Shown here piece by piece: positions 1 through 6,741 of a stretch of DNA of 6,854 bases (position 1 is the stretch's first letter; each line of letters opens with the position of its first letter). A program made the translations under genes and the position numbers. The notes under the pieces were generated by a model that was not told the DNA's origin, did no database searches, and saw nothing but the letters and a program-made list of their open reading frames with translations. This stretch comes from an uncultured Aquabacterium sp. (lineage in GTDB: Bacteria; Pseudomonadota; Gammaproteobacteria; Burkholderiales; Burkholderiaceae_C): the NCBI GenBank assembly GCA_937923225.1, contig CALAKR010000208.1:1-6854 (forward strand). Reading direction: 5' to 3'.

Positions 1-513
1 CGTGAGCAGCGGCTGCACCTGCTTGCGGAAGAACCGCGCCACCCAGTCGCGCTGGGCCTCGTCGCGGTCGGCGTGGTTCAGGATGACGACGCCGGCCTCG
101 CACAGCTGCGGCAGCAGCTTGTTGTTGAAGACCTGGTACTGCTCCTGCACCAGCTCGTGGGCCTCGGCGGAGATGTCGGCCAGGTACTGCGGGGTGACGC
201 CGGTGCCGCGCAGCTTGGAGGCTTCCAGCAGGTCGGCGTAGCGCACCTCGAAGAACTCGTCCATGTTGGACGAGACGATGCACACATAGCGCAGGCGTTC
301 GAGCAGCGGCACGTCGGCGCGCTGGGCCTGGGCCAGCACCCGGCGGTTGAACTCGAGCACGGCCCGCTCACGGCTGAGCAGGGCCACATGGGCCGGATCG
401 ACCACCACAGGCGCCTGGACGACGCCCCCCGTGGGCACGGCCGCGCTGATGGCGCCCTCGACCGTTGCGTCCCTGTCACCTGTGCCCTGAATTTCAACCG
501 GATCGTTGTTCAC
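1..513 (-). CDS. ppk1: Polyphosphate kinase 1, N-terminal part (runs off left edge)
   Basis: Ppk1 reversibly transfers the gamma phosphate of ATP onto a growing inorganic polyphosphate chain through a phosphohistidine intermediate. Only the first 171 residues are here: the N domain and the start of the next region. Visible family features are FNRRVLAQA (residues 55-63), VPLLERLRY (68-76) and SSNMDEFFEVR (81-91), which match the Ppk1 N-domain signature; the Asn in SSN corresponds to the ATP-contacting Asn near residue 45 of the E. coli enzyme. The catalytic histidines lie beyond the window. About 40 residues precede the conserved domain, a low-complexity extension longer than in E. coli. I chose the GTG start at 511-513, with GGAAG about 10 bases upstream; an in-frame TTG six codons further upstream is the alternative, and a TGA lies just beyond it. 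The gene follows polA on the same strand after 108 bases that contain Pho boxes. Identification is firm from motifs; the exact start is less sure. Confidence 0.93.
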   Translation of the reverse strand, partial: MNNDPVEIQGTGDRDATVEGAISAAVPTGGVVQAPVVVDPAHVALLSRERAVLEFNRRVLAQAQRADVPLLERLRYVCIVSSNMDEFFEVRYADLLEASKLRGTGVTPQYLADISAEAHELVQEQYQVFNNKLLPQLCEAGVVILNHADRDEAQRDWVARFFRKQVQPLLT

Positions 514-554
514 CGAATCACCACTTCCCAACCAGACAAACTGCCTTCAGGAGT

Positions 555-596
555 TTGACACCTGGTCATGACACTTCCATGACAACCTGATGACAG
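555..596 (-). promoter_or_regulatory. Tandem Pho box (PhoB-binding repeats) upstream of ppk1
   Basis: Read on the minus strand, toward ppk1, three heptamers recur exactly every 11 bases: CTGTCAT (590-596), TTGTCAT (579-585) and GTGTCAT (568-574). A fourth copy, GTGTCAA (555-561), is displaced by two bases. PhoB, the phosphate-starvation response regulator, is known to bind direct repeats of a CTGTCAT-like heptamer separated by 4 bases, so the spacing and sequence fit a Pho box of one and a half units or more. The orientation matches ppk1, whose start is 42 bases below the last copy. Ten bases after the third repeat lies CAAACT (minus strand, 552-557), a weak match to a -10 hexamer at the spacing known from E. 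coli phoA. Binding by PhoB is inferred, not shown. Confidence 0.75.
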
Positions 597-621
597 CATA
601 CCCTGCCGAACGGCTCATGAC

Positions 622-3504
622 TCAGTGCGCAGCCTCCCAGTTCGCACCGCTGCCGACCTCGGCCAGGAGGGGCACGCGCAGTTCGGCCACCGAAGCCATC
701 AGACGGGGCAGCTCCACTTTTACCCAATCCAGTTCATCATCCGGCACCTCCAGCACCAGTTCATCGTGCACCTGCATGATCATTCGGCTGCGCTTGCCCT
801 GTCCGACCAGCGCCTGTTCCACGGCCACCATGGCCAACTTGATCAGGTCAGCCGCCGTGCCCTGCATGGGCGCGTTGATGGCCGCGCGCTCCGCTCCCGC
901 CCGGCTGGGGCCGTTGGGGCTGTTGATCTCGGGGAGCCACAGGCGCCGGCCGAACACCGTCTCGACATAGCCCTGGGCCTTGGCCTGCGCACGCGTGTCG
1001 TCCATGTAGCGCTTGACGCCGGCGAAGCGCTGGAAGTAACGGTCGATGTAGTTGGCCGCGGCCGCCCGCTCGATGCCCAGGTTCTTGGCCAGGCCGTGCG
1101 CGCTCATGCCGTAGATGAGGCCGAAGTTGATGACCTTGGCGTAGCGGCGCTGTTCGCTGGACACCTCGTCCACCGGCACGCCGAACACCTCGCTGGCGGT
1201 GGCGCGGTGCACGTCCACGCCCTCGGCGAAGGCGCGCAGCAGGCTCTCGTCCTGCGAGATGTGCGCCATGATGCGCAGCTCGATCTGCGAATAGTCGGCC
1301 GACACGATGCAGTGCCCCGGCGGCGCGATGAAGGCCTCGCGGATGCGACGGCCCTCGGCCGTGCGCACCGGAATGTTCTGCAGGTTGGGGTCGTTGCTGG
1401 ACAAGCGCCCCGTGACCGCTACGGCCTGCGCGTAGTTGGTGTGCACGCGGCCCGTGGTCGGGTTGATCATCAAGGGTAGCTTGTCCGTGTAGGTGGACTT
1501 GAGCTTGGCCAGGCTGCGGTACTCCAGGATGCGGGCGGGCAGCGGGTAATCCTCAGCCAGCTTTTCCAGCACCTCTTCGTTGGTCGAAGGCGCGCCTGTT
1601 GCCGTCTTCTTGACCACCGGCAGGCCTTGCTTGACGAACAGAATTTCACCCAGCTGCTTGGGCGAACCGAGGTTGAAGGGCTGGCCGGCCAGCGCGTAGG
1701 TCTCCTGCTCCAGCGCGACGATGCGCTGAGCCAGTTCCTGGCTCTGCTGGCGCAGCAGGTCCGCGTCGATCAGCACGCCATTGCGCTCGATGCGCTGCAG
1801 CACGCCCGCCACCGGCATCTCCATGCGCTGGTAGACATCAAGCAGGCCTGCATCGGCCTGCACCTGCGGCCACAGCACGCGGTGCACGTGCAGGGTCAGG
1901 TCGCTGTCTTCACAGGCGTACTGAGAGGCGCGCTCCACCGCCACCTGCGAGAACGGGATCTGCTTGGCGCCCTTGCCCGCCACGTCTTCATAGCTCAGGC
2001 CCTGGCGGCCCAGGTGGCGTTGTGCCAGGCTTTCCAGGCCATGCGGCTTGTGGGCCTCGACCACATAGCTTTGCAGCATGGTGTCGTGCACATAGCCGCG
2101 TACGGTGATGCCATGGTTGGCCAGCACGTGCGTGTCGTACTTGATGTGCTGGCCCAGCTTGGGCTTGCTGGCATCCTCGAACCAGGGTTTGAGGCGCGCG
2201 AGCACGTCGTCGATGGGCAACTGCTCGGGCGCATCCGGGCCGTCGTGGCGCAGCGGGATGTAGGCGCCATTGCCCACGTCGGTCGACAGGCTGATGCCGA
2301 CGATGCGCGCCAACATGCCGTCGAGCGAATCGGTCTCGGTGTCCAGCGAGGTGATCTCAGCGGTGTTGATCAGGTCCAGCCAGCGGTCGAAGTCGGCCCA
2401 GGTCAGGATGGTGTCGTAGCGGGTGTCCATCGCTGCTGATGCCAGCGTGCCCGCATCGGCTTGGGCAGCCGCACCATCAAGGCCGCCGTCCACATCCCCG
2501 AACATGTCACCCGTCGATTGGTCGAGGGCTGGCTTGGCGGCCTTGCCGGCCTTCGTCGGCGCAGCGCCTGTGTCACCCGCCCCGGCCTGTGCGCCACCGC
2601 CCAGCAGTCGTTCGACCTCGACCTTGGCCGTACGGAAACCATAGCGCGTGTAGAAATCGAGCAGGCCAGGCAAGTCCGGCGCCTTCATGGCCAGCGCGTC
2701 GAGCCCCGGCCAGTCGGACACATGGCCGCCGAGATCGCAATCGAGCTTGACGGTGATGAGCCGGCGCCCCTGCGGCAACCAGTCCAGGGCCTTGCGCAGG
2801 TTCTCGCCTGCCACGCCCTTGATGCTGTCCGCCGCAGCAACCACGCCGTCGAGCGAGCCATGCTCGGTGATCCACTTCACCGCGGTCTTTGGGCCCACCT
2901 TCTCGACGCCGGGCACGTTGTCCACGGTATCGCCGATCAGGGTCAGGTAATCGATGATGCGCTCGGGCGGCACGCCGAACTTGGCCAGCACACCCGCCTC
3001 GTCGAGCACCTCGGGCGGCTTGGCCATGGTGTTGATGAGCGAGACGCTGGGGTTGACCAGTTGGGCCATGTCCTTGTCGCCCGTGGAGATGACCACGCGG
3101 TGCCCCGACTCGACAGCCACGCGCGCCAAGGTGCCGATGGCGTCATCAGCCTCGATGCCCGGCACTTCGAGCACGGGCCAGCCCAGCAGCTTGACGACTT
3201 CGTGGATGGGCTCGATCTGGCTGCGCAAATCGTCCGGCATGGACGGCCGGTGCGCCTTGTACTCGGGGTACCACTCGTCCCGGAAGGTCGGCCCCTTGGC
3301 GTCGAACACACAGACCGCGTGCGCGGCCGGAATGTGCTCACGGATCCAGCCCAGCATGTTGACCATGCCGTGCAGGGCACCGGTGGCCACATTGTTCGGC
3401 CCGCGCAGGTCGGGCATGGCGTGGAAGGCGCGGTACAGGTAGCTGGAGCCATCGACCAGCAGCAGGACGGGCTTGGAGGGAGGGGGCAGGAGATCAGCGC
3501 TCAT
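622..3504 (-). CDS. polA: DNA polymerase I
   Basis: PolA fills repair gaps and processes Okazaki fragments in the cytoplasm, using 5' nuclease, 3'-5' proofreading and polymerase activities. All three domains are present in 960 residues (E. coli 928). The 5' nuclease domain (about 10-300) shows LLLVDGSSYLYRAFHA from residue 14, FDAKGPTFR (67-75), EADDAIGTLA (118-127), STGDKDMAQLV (140-150) and GDTVDNVPG (191-199). The proofreading domain (about 355-545) keeps its acidic residues: LDTETD (387-392), LGQHIKYD (450-457) and YACED (529-533), so it should be active, unlike Taq-type enzymes. The polymerase domain shows motif A DYSQIELR (737-744), motif B RRYAKVINFGLIYG (786-799) and motif C QVHDELVLEVP (911-921). 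A long Ala/Gly-rich linker (about 302-355) joins nuclease and proofreading domains and accounts for the extra length. The ATG start agrees with the family N terminus, but no Shine-Dalgarno is visible. The gene begins only 18 bases past the T-run of an upstream terminator. Confidence 0.98.
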   Translation of the reverse strand: MSADLLPPPSKPVLLLVDGSSYLYRAFHAMPDLRGPNNVATGALHGMVNMLGWIREHIPAAHAVCVFDAKGPTFRDEWYPEYKAHRPSMPDDLRSQIEPIHEVVKLLGWPVLEVPGIEADDAIGTLARVAVESGHRVVISTGDKDMAQLVNPSVSLINTMAKPPEVLDEAGVLAKFGVPPERIIDYLTLIGDTVDNVPGVEKVGPKTAVKWITEHGSLDGVVAAADSIKGVAGENLRKALDWLPQGRRLITVKLDCDLGGHVSDWPGLDALAMKAPDLPGLLDFYTRYGFRTAKVEVERLLGGGAQAGAGDTGAAPTKAGKAAKPALDQSTGDMFGDVDGGLDGAAAQADAGTLASAAMDTRYDTILTWADFDRWLDLINTAEITSLDTETDSLDGMLARIVGISLSTDVGNGAYIPLRHDGPDAPEQLPIDDVLARLKPWFEDASKPKLGQHIKYDTHVLANHGITVRGYVHDTMLQSYVVEAHKPHGLESLAQRHLGRQGLSYEDVAGKGAKQIPFSQVAVERASQYACEDSDLTLHVHRVLWPQVQADAGLLDVYQRMEMPVAGVLQRIERNGVLIDADLLRQQSQELAQRIVALEQETYALAGQPFNLGSPKQLGEILFVKQGLPVVKKTATGAPSTNEEVLEKLAEDYPLPARILEYRSLAKLKSTYTDKLPLMINPTTGRVHTNYAQAVAVTGRLSSNDPNLQNIPVRTAEGRRIREAFIAPPGHCIVSADYSQIELRIMAHISQDESLLRAFAEGVDVHRATASEVFGVPVDEVSSEQRRYAKVINFGLIYGMSAHGLAKNLGIERAAAANYIDRYFQRFAGVKRYMDDTRAQAKAQGYVETVFGRRLWLPEINSPNGPSRAGAERAAINAPMQGTAADLIKLAMVAVEQALVGQGKRSRMIMQVHDELVLEVPDDELDWVKVELPRLMASVAELRVPLLAEVGSGANWEAAH

Positions 3505-3521
3505 GCATCAATTGTCGCCGG

Positions 3522-3550
3522 TAAAAGAAAAAGGCCACCCGAAGGTGGCC
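3522..3550 (-). terminator. Intrinsic terminator with UUCG tetraloop, after the outer-membrane gene pair
   Basis: On the minus strand a perfect 7-bp stem, GGCCACC / GGTGGCC (plus 3544-3550 and 3533-3539), is closed over the loop TTCG (3540-3543), giving the extra-stable C(UUCG)G tetraloop. The T-rich tail TTTTTCTTTTA follows directly (3532 down to 3522). It lies 26 bases beyond the stop codon at 3577, so it ends transcripts of the outer-membrane protein genes. Read on the plus strand it has no T-run and no gene ends there, so it is one-directional. It also insulates polA from upstream transcription. Confidence 0.92.
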
Positions 3551-3576
3551 CATATCAAGGAACGCGAAGGCGGCGT

Positions 3577-4134
3577 TCAGAACTGGGACTGAATACCCAA
3601 CCCGAGTTGATACAGCGTCTCTTTCTCGCTGTCCACCTCGTACTTCGTGAGGTCATAGTGACCGACAACGCGAAGATTCTTCATGAATTCATAGTCAAGC
3701 GCGAGACCACCGTAAGGCTGGCCGCGTGAATTGCGCTCCTCCACGCCACCACCAGCCAACGACGAGCGTACGACAGCAAGGCCCGCCTTGCCAGCCACAG
3801 TGAACTTCGGGTAGACCTCCCACTTGGCTACGCCCGCGACGACGAACGCATTGGCGCGCAACTTCACAGGCAATACGCCGGGAAACCCGCTAGGGCCCAA
3901 AGTACCGGACGCGTGACCGAAGTCAATGTAGGCGATCTCCACAGCGGCATGAGGAGCGATATCACCTCCCGCGTACACCTTGACAGCAGTGCCAGACTTA
4001 TCGCAATCGGTGCAGGAGTAATCACTGCTGATTTTGAAGTTGGAGATGCCAACCAATGCGCCTGCGTAGCCCTGGGCAAATGCCCCCCCGGCAGCTCCGA
4101 CCAACAACGAAGCCAACAAACATTTTTTAATCAT
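3577..4134 (-). CDS. Small secreted outer-membrane beta-barrel protein (185 aa)
   Basis: The protein is predicted to be exported and folded into the outer membrane as a small eight-strand-type barrel; no specific ligand or function is recognisable. The N terminus MIKKCLLASLL is a Sec signal peptide, with likely cleavage after AFA at residue 20 (mature start QGYAG). The body alternates polar and hydrophobic residues with aromatic ends, as in OmpA-like barrels (for example AVEIAYIDFG, GGLALDYEF), and ends in Phe (LGLGIQSQF), the usual BAM-recognition ending. Two Cys, C41 and C44 (YSCTDC), sit in the first predicted loop. I prefer the ATG at 4132-4134 because it places KK directly after the start; a GTG two codons upstream (4138-4140) is possible. 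No clear Shine-Dalgarno is seen. The gene follows another barrel gene by a short gap and is followed by a strong terminator. Its codons are visibly more AT-rich than those of its neighbours. It may be a diverged paralog of the upstream gene. Confidence 0.85.
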   Translation of the reverse strand: MIKKCLLASLLVGAAGGAFAQGYAGALVGISNFKISSDYSCTDCDKSGTAVKVYAGGDIAPHAAVEIAYIDFGHASGTLGPSGFPGVLPVKLRANAFVVAGVAKWEVYPKFTVAGKAGLAVVRSSLAGGGVEERNSRGQPYGGLALDYEFMKNLRVVGHYDLTKYEVDSEKETLYQLGLGIQSQF

Positions 4135-4157
4135 GATCACGAAACAGCAGAGGAAGA

Positions 4158-4781
4158 TCAGTTTTCGATGCCTACGCCCAGCGACAGGACGTGGAAGTGG
4201 TTGTTGTCCTTGTTGCGCAGGATGTCGTAGCCCGAATAGAAGCGGATGTACGGATTGAACTGGTAGGACAGGCCCAAACCCAGGTAGGGCTTGGTGGCGT
4301 ATTCGTTGACCTTCTCGCTGGTGTTGTTGGCGTAACGCACGGTGCCTTCCGTGTGGGCGATGGCCAAGCCGAAACGCACGTGGGTGGTCATGACCTGGAA
4401 CACCTCGTTGGACCAGTCGATGGCCAGCGAGACCGCCGAGTTGCGCAGCTTGCGCTCGACGATGTCGTTCGCGGCGAAGGTGCCGGTGCCTTCGGTGGCC
4501 TTGAAGCGGCCCAGGTAGAAGTAGGTCACCTCAGCGGCCAGGTTGGGCGTGAAGCGATAGCCACCGAACACCCGGGCGCCCGCGCGAGGGTGCTCGCAGA
4601 TGGAGGCGCCGTCGCACTCATAGCCCGACTCGAGAATGCCGATGCCGGCGCCACCGTACACGGTTCCAGGCTTGAGCCACTGGGCCTGCGCGCCAGCAGC
4701 CGCCATCAGGCCGGCCAGGGCAGTGGCGGCATAGGCCACACGCTTGGCAGAAAAAGCAATTCGAGACGTTTGGAATTTCAT
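4158..4781 (-). CDS. Small secreted outer-membrane beta-barrel protein (207 aa)
   Basis: This is a second predicted OmpA-like barrel of unknown specific role. Starting at the ATG at 4779-4781, the first 33 residues form a signal peptide: basic start (MKFQTSR), hydrophobic stretch YAATALAGLMAAAG, cleavage after AQA before QWLKPG. An in-frame ATG 16 codons upstream (4827-4829) would put a non-signal-like sequence in front, so I reject it. The mature part has strand-like segments VFGGYRF, AAEVTYFYLGRF, VRFGLAIAHT, PYLGLGLSYQF and IRFYSGYDIL. C56 and C62 (YECDGASICE) lie in the first loop, matching the position of the Cys pair in the downstream protein; the patterns 'PYxGLxLxYxF' and 'YDxxxN/K' near the C terminus are also shared. 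Unlike most barrels it ends in Asn (SLGVGIEN), not Phe or Trp. No Shine-Dalgarno is evident. It is first in a two-gene unit, with the next gene starting within about 20 bases of its stop. Confidence 0.85.
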   Translation of the reverse strand: MKFQTSRIAFSAKRVAYAATALAGLMAAAGAQAQWLKPGTVYGGAGIGILESGYECDGASICEHPRAGARVFGGYRFTPNLAAEVTYFYLGRFKATEGTGTFAANDIVERKLRNSAVSLAIDWSNEVFQVMTTHVRFGLAIAHTEGTVRYANNTSEKVNEYATKPYLGLGLSYQFNPYIRFYSGYDILRNKDNNHFHVLSLGVGIEN

Positions 4782-4865
4782 GGTGATGACAGGCTGCCGG
4801 AATTCAAAACACGCTGACACATTGAACATGTGCCATCAAGCCGAGAAGTCTGCCACAGCGAAACC

Positions 4866-4871
4866 TACAAT
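4866..4871 (+). promoter_or_regulatory. Candidate -10 element for thrB in the divergent intergenic region
   Basis: The 135 bases between the two divergent starts (4782-4916) must hold promoters for both directions. TACAAT here matches the sigma-70 -10 consensus at five of six positions and would start a transcript near 4878, leaving a leader of about 40 bases before thrB. No good TTGACA-like -35 lies at 16-18 bases upstream. I found no convincing promoter for the minus-strand direction. An imperfect palindrome CACAT-5-ATGTG lies at 4818-4832. Confidence 0.3.
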
Positions 4872-4916
4872 CACATCCTCGGACGCCCGCATCTGCTGAG
4901 GGTTTACGCTCAAATC

Positions 4917-5891
4917 ATGGCCGTTTTCACTGAAGTCAATCACGAACAAGCCCAAGGGCTGCTCACCCGCCTGAACCTGGGCACGCTGCAATCGTTGCAG
5001 GGTGCCACCTCGGGCATCGAGAACACCAACTACTTTGTCTCCACGAACCAAGGTGACTTCGTGCTCACGCTGTTCGAGCGCCTGAGCGCCGAGCAGTTGC
5101 CCTTCTATCTGAACCTGATGCGGCACCTGGCCGAGCGCGGCATTCCCGTGCCGGCACCGAAGGCCGATGCCCAGGGCGAAATCCTCCATCACCTCAACGG
5201 CAAACCGGCCTCCGTGGTGACGCGCCTGCGGGGTCGCAATCAGTTGACCCCCGGTATCGGGGATTGCCAACAAGTGGGCGCAATGCTGGCCCGCATGCAC
5301 CTGGCCGGCCAGGACTACGCCACGCAGCAGCCCAACCTGCGCGGGCTGCCTTGGTGGACCGACACCGTGCCGGTGGTCAGGCCCTACATGAGCGCCGCCC
5401 AACAGGCCCTGATCACCGACGAGCTGGCGTTCCAGCAGTCGCTGGCGCAACGCCCAAGCTTCCAGGCCCTGCCCAAGGGCGCCATCCACGCTGATCTGTT
5501 CCGCGACAACGTGATGTTCGACGGCGCCCAGCTCACGGGCTTCTTCGATTTCTACTTCGCGGGTTGGGACACCTTCCTGTTCGACATCGCCGTGTGCCTT
5601 AACGACTGGTGCATCGACTTGGCCACCGGCCAGCTCGACCAGGCGCGCGCGCAGGCTTTCGTGGCTGCCTACGATCAAGAGCGCCCCTTGAGTGACGACG
5701 AGGTGAGCCTGCTGCCCGATGTGCTGCGCGGCGCCGCCCTGCGCTTCTGGACTTCGCGGCTGTGGGACTTCCATCTGCCGCGCGATGCCGCCATGCTCAA
5801 GCCGCATGACCCGACGCACTTCGAGCGCGTGCTCACGCAGCGCCGCGATCACCCCTGGCACTACCAGCGCGAAGGGGTGGCCCGCGCATGA
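4917..5891 (+). CDS. thrB: Homoserine kinase (aminoglycoside-phosphotransferase-fold type)
   Basis: ThrB phosphorylates L-homoserine with ATP to O-phospho-L-homoserine, the step before threonine synthase in threonine biosynthesis, in the cytoplasm. This is the 324-residue APH/choline-kinase-fold form found in many proteobacteria, not the GHMP-kinase form of E. coli; the length fits that family. Visible features are the nucleotide-binding loop region GATSGIENTNYFVST (29-43), followed by FVLTLFER (48-55), the catalytic loop IHADLFRDNVMF (190-201) with H191, catalytic D193 and N198, and the metal-binding DFYFA (211-215) with D211. The ATG at 4917 gives the usual family N terminus MAVFTEV; the frame is open 87 bases further upstream, but that part is not homologous-looking and crosses the promoter region. 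Only a weak, distant GAGGG (4898-4902) precedes the start. The stop overlaps the next gene as ATGA. Confidence 0.96.
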   Translation: MAVFTEVNHEQAQGLLTRLNLGTLQSLQGATSGIENTNYFVSTNQGDFVLTLFERLSAEQLPFYLNLMRHLAERGIPVPAPKADAQGEILHHLNGKPASVVTRLRGRNQLTPGIGDCQQVGAMLARMHLAGQDYATQQPNLRGLPWWTDTVPVVRPYMSAAQQALITDELAFQQSLAQRPSFQALPKGAIHADLFRDNVMFDGAQLTGFFDFYFAGWDTFLFDIAVCLNDWCIDLATGQLDQARAQAFVAAYDQERPLSDDEVSLLPDVLRGAALRFWTSRLWDFHLPRDAAMLKPHDPTHFERVLTQRRDHPWHYQREGVARA

Positions 5892-6727
5892 AGCTCCGTG
5901 TTGTACCCGCATCCCAGGGCCTGCAATGGGTCAAGAACGGCATCGCCGTGTGTGCCCGCCAGCCTTGGGGCTTTCTGAGCCTGCTGGGCCTGGTCGTCAC
6001 CAGCACGATCCTGCTGTCGGCCCTGCCGCTGATCGGCGCGGTGGTCATCGTCGGCGCCATGCCCATGATCTGGATGGCGTTCATGCTGGCCTCGCGGCGG
6101 GTGCTGTCCGACAAGCGCATCACGCCCTTGCTGATCGGTGAGCTGCTCAAGACCTCTGAAGCCCGCAAGCGTTGGCTCAAGCTGGGCAGCATCTACGCGG
6201 GCGCCTTGTTCCTGGTGGTGGCGCTGGGCCTGATCCTGGGCCCGGGGCCCTCGGCCTTTGTCGAAGCGCTGGACAAGACGCAACCGACCGAAAGCCCGCT
6301 GGACAACGCCGTGGTGCTCAAGAGCATGCTGGTGTGGGCCGCGCTGGCCCTGCCCGTGTCGCTGGTGTTCTGGCACACGCCGGCACTGGTGTACTGGGGG
6401 CGCGTGCCGGTGGGCAAGGCCTTGTTCTTCAGCGCTGTCGCCAGTTGGCGCAACCTGTCGGCCTTTGCGGTGTATGGCGGCTGCTGGGTGGCCTTGCAGG
6501 TGGCCGTGGGCGCGGTGATCCAGGTGCTCACGCTGGTGATCCCCTCGCCCACGCTGATGACGGTGACCGCCGTGATGGCCAGCATGTGGGTGCTGTCGGC
6601 GTTCTATGCCTCGCTGTACTTCTCGGTGGTCGACTGCTTCGAAAGCCGCGGCACCGCCACCGAGGAAGACGACAAGGACGCGCTGCCCGCTGACGAACCG
6701 CCTGCGCGAGACGACCTGCCGGAGTAA
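5888..6727 (+). CDS. BPSS1780-family inner-membrane protein
   Basis: A 279-residue polytopic membrane protein of the BPSS1780 family, which is found mostly in betaproteobacteria and has no established biochemical function. The N terminus KLRVVPASQGLQWVKNG followed by a QPWGF motif is characteristic. Hydrophobic segments suggest about six membrane spans: roughly 28-45, 47-68, 99-118, 146-170, 192-218 and 222-247. The last 30 residues form an acidic, Pro-rich cytoplasm-like tail (EEDDKDALPADEPPARDD). The start overlaps the thrB stop as ATGA, and AAGGGG (5872-5877) about 10 bases upstream is a plausible ribosome site inside thrB, so translation is probably coupled. Being downstream of thrB suggests co-expression with threonine synthesis, but nothing in the protein shows an amino-acid transport signature and I do not assign that role. 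Confidence 0.9.
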   Translation: MKLRVVPASQGLQWVKNGIAVCARQPWGFLSLLGLVVTSTILLSALPLIGAVVIVGAMPMIWMAFMLASRRVLSDKRITPLLIGELLKTSEARKRWLKLGSIYAGALFLVVALGLILGPGPSAFVEALDKTQPTESPLDNAVVLKSMLVWAALALPVSLVFWHTPALVYWGRVPVGKALFFSAVASWRNLSAFAVYGGCWVALQVAVGAVIQVLTLVIPSPTLMTVTAVMASMWVLSAFYASLYFSVVDCFESRGTATEEDDKDALPADEPPARDDLPE

Positions 6728-6741
6728 GAAGGAAGACCGGC

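Noticed and set aside
78..497. 139-codon minus-strand open frame at the left end
   Set aside because: It is out of frame with Ppk1. Its translation is Ser/Arg/Pro-rich low-complexity sequence, whereas the neighbouring frame from 513 carries the Ppk1 signature.
625..1479. 284-codon open frame antisense to the polA polymerase domain
   Set aside because: It is the mirror frame of polA codons and has no recognisable protein features or ribosome site of its own.
2461..3729. 422-codon open frame on the plus strand, antisense to polA and part of a barrel gene
   Set aside because: It is a by-product of GC-biased third positions in polA. Its translation is rich in Arg, His and Gly with no domain, while the opposite strand has every PolA motif.
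4782..4829. Upstream ATG extending the first barrel protein by 16 residues
   Set aside because: The extension would bury the signal peptide behind a non-signal sequence. The ATG at 4779-4781 gives a normal signal sequence.
4836..5912. 358-codon minus-strand open frame covering all of thrB
   Set aside because: It is antisense to an intact ThrB with its catalytic loop. It would run through the divergent promoter region and shows only His/Gln/Gly-rich compositional protein.
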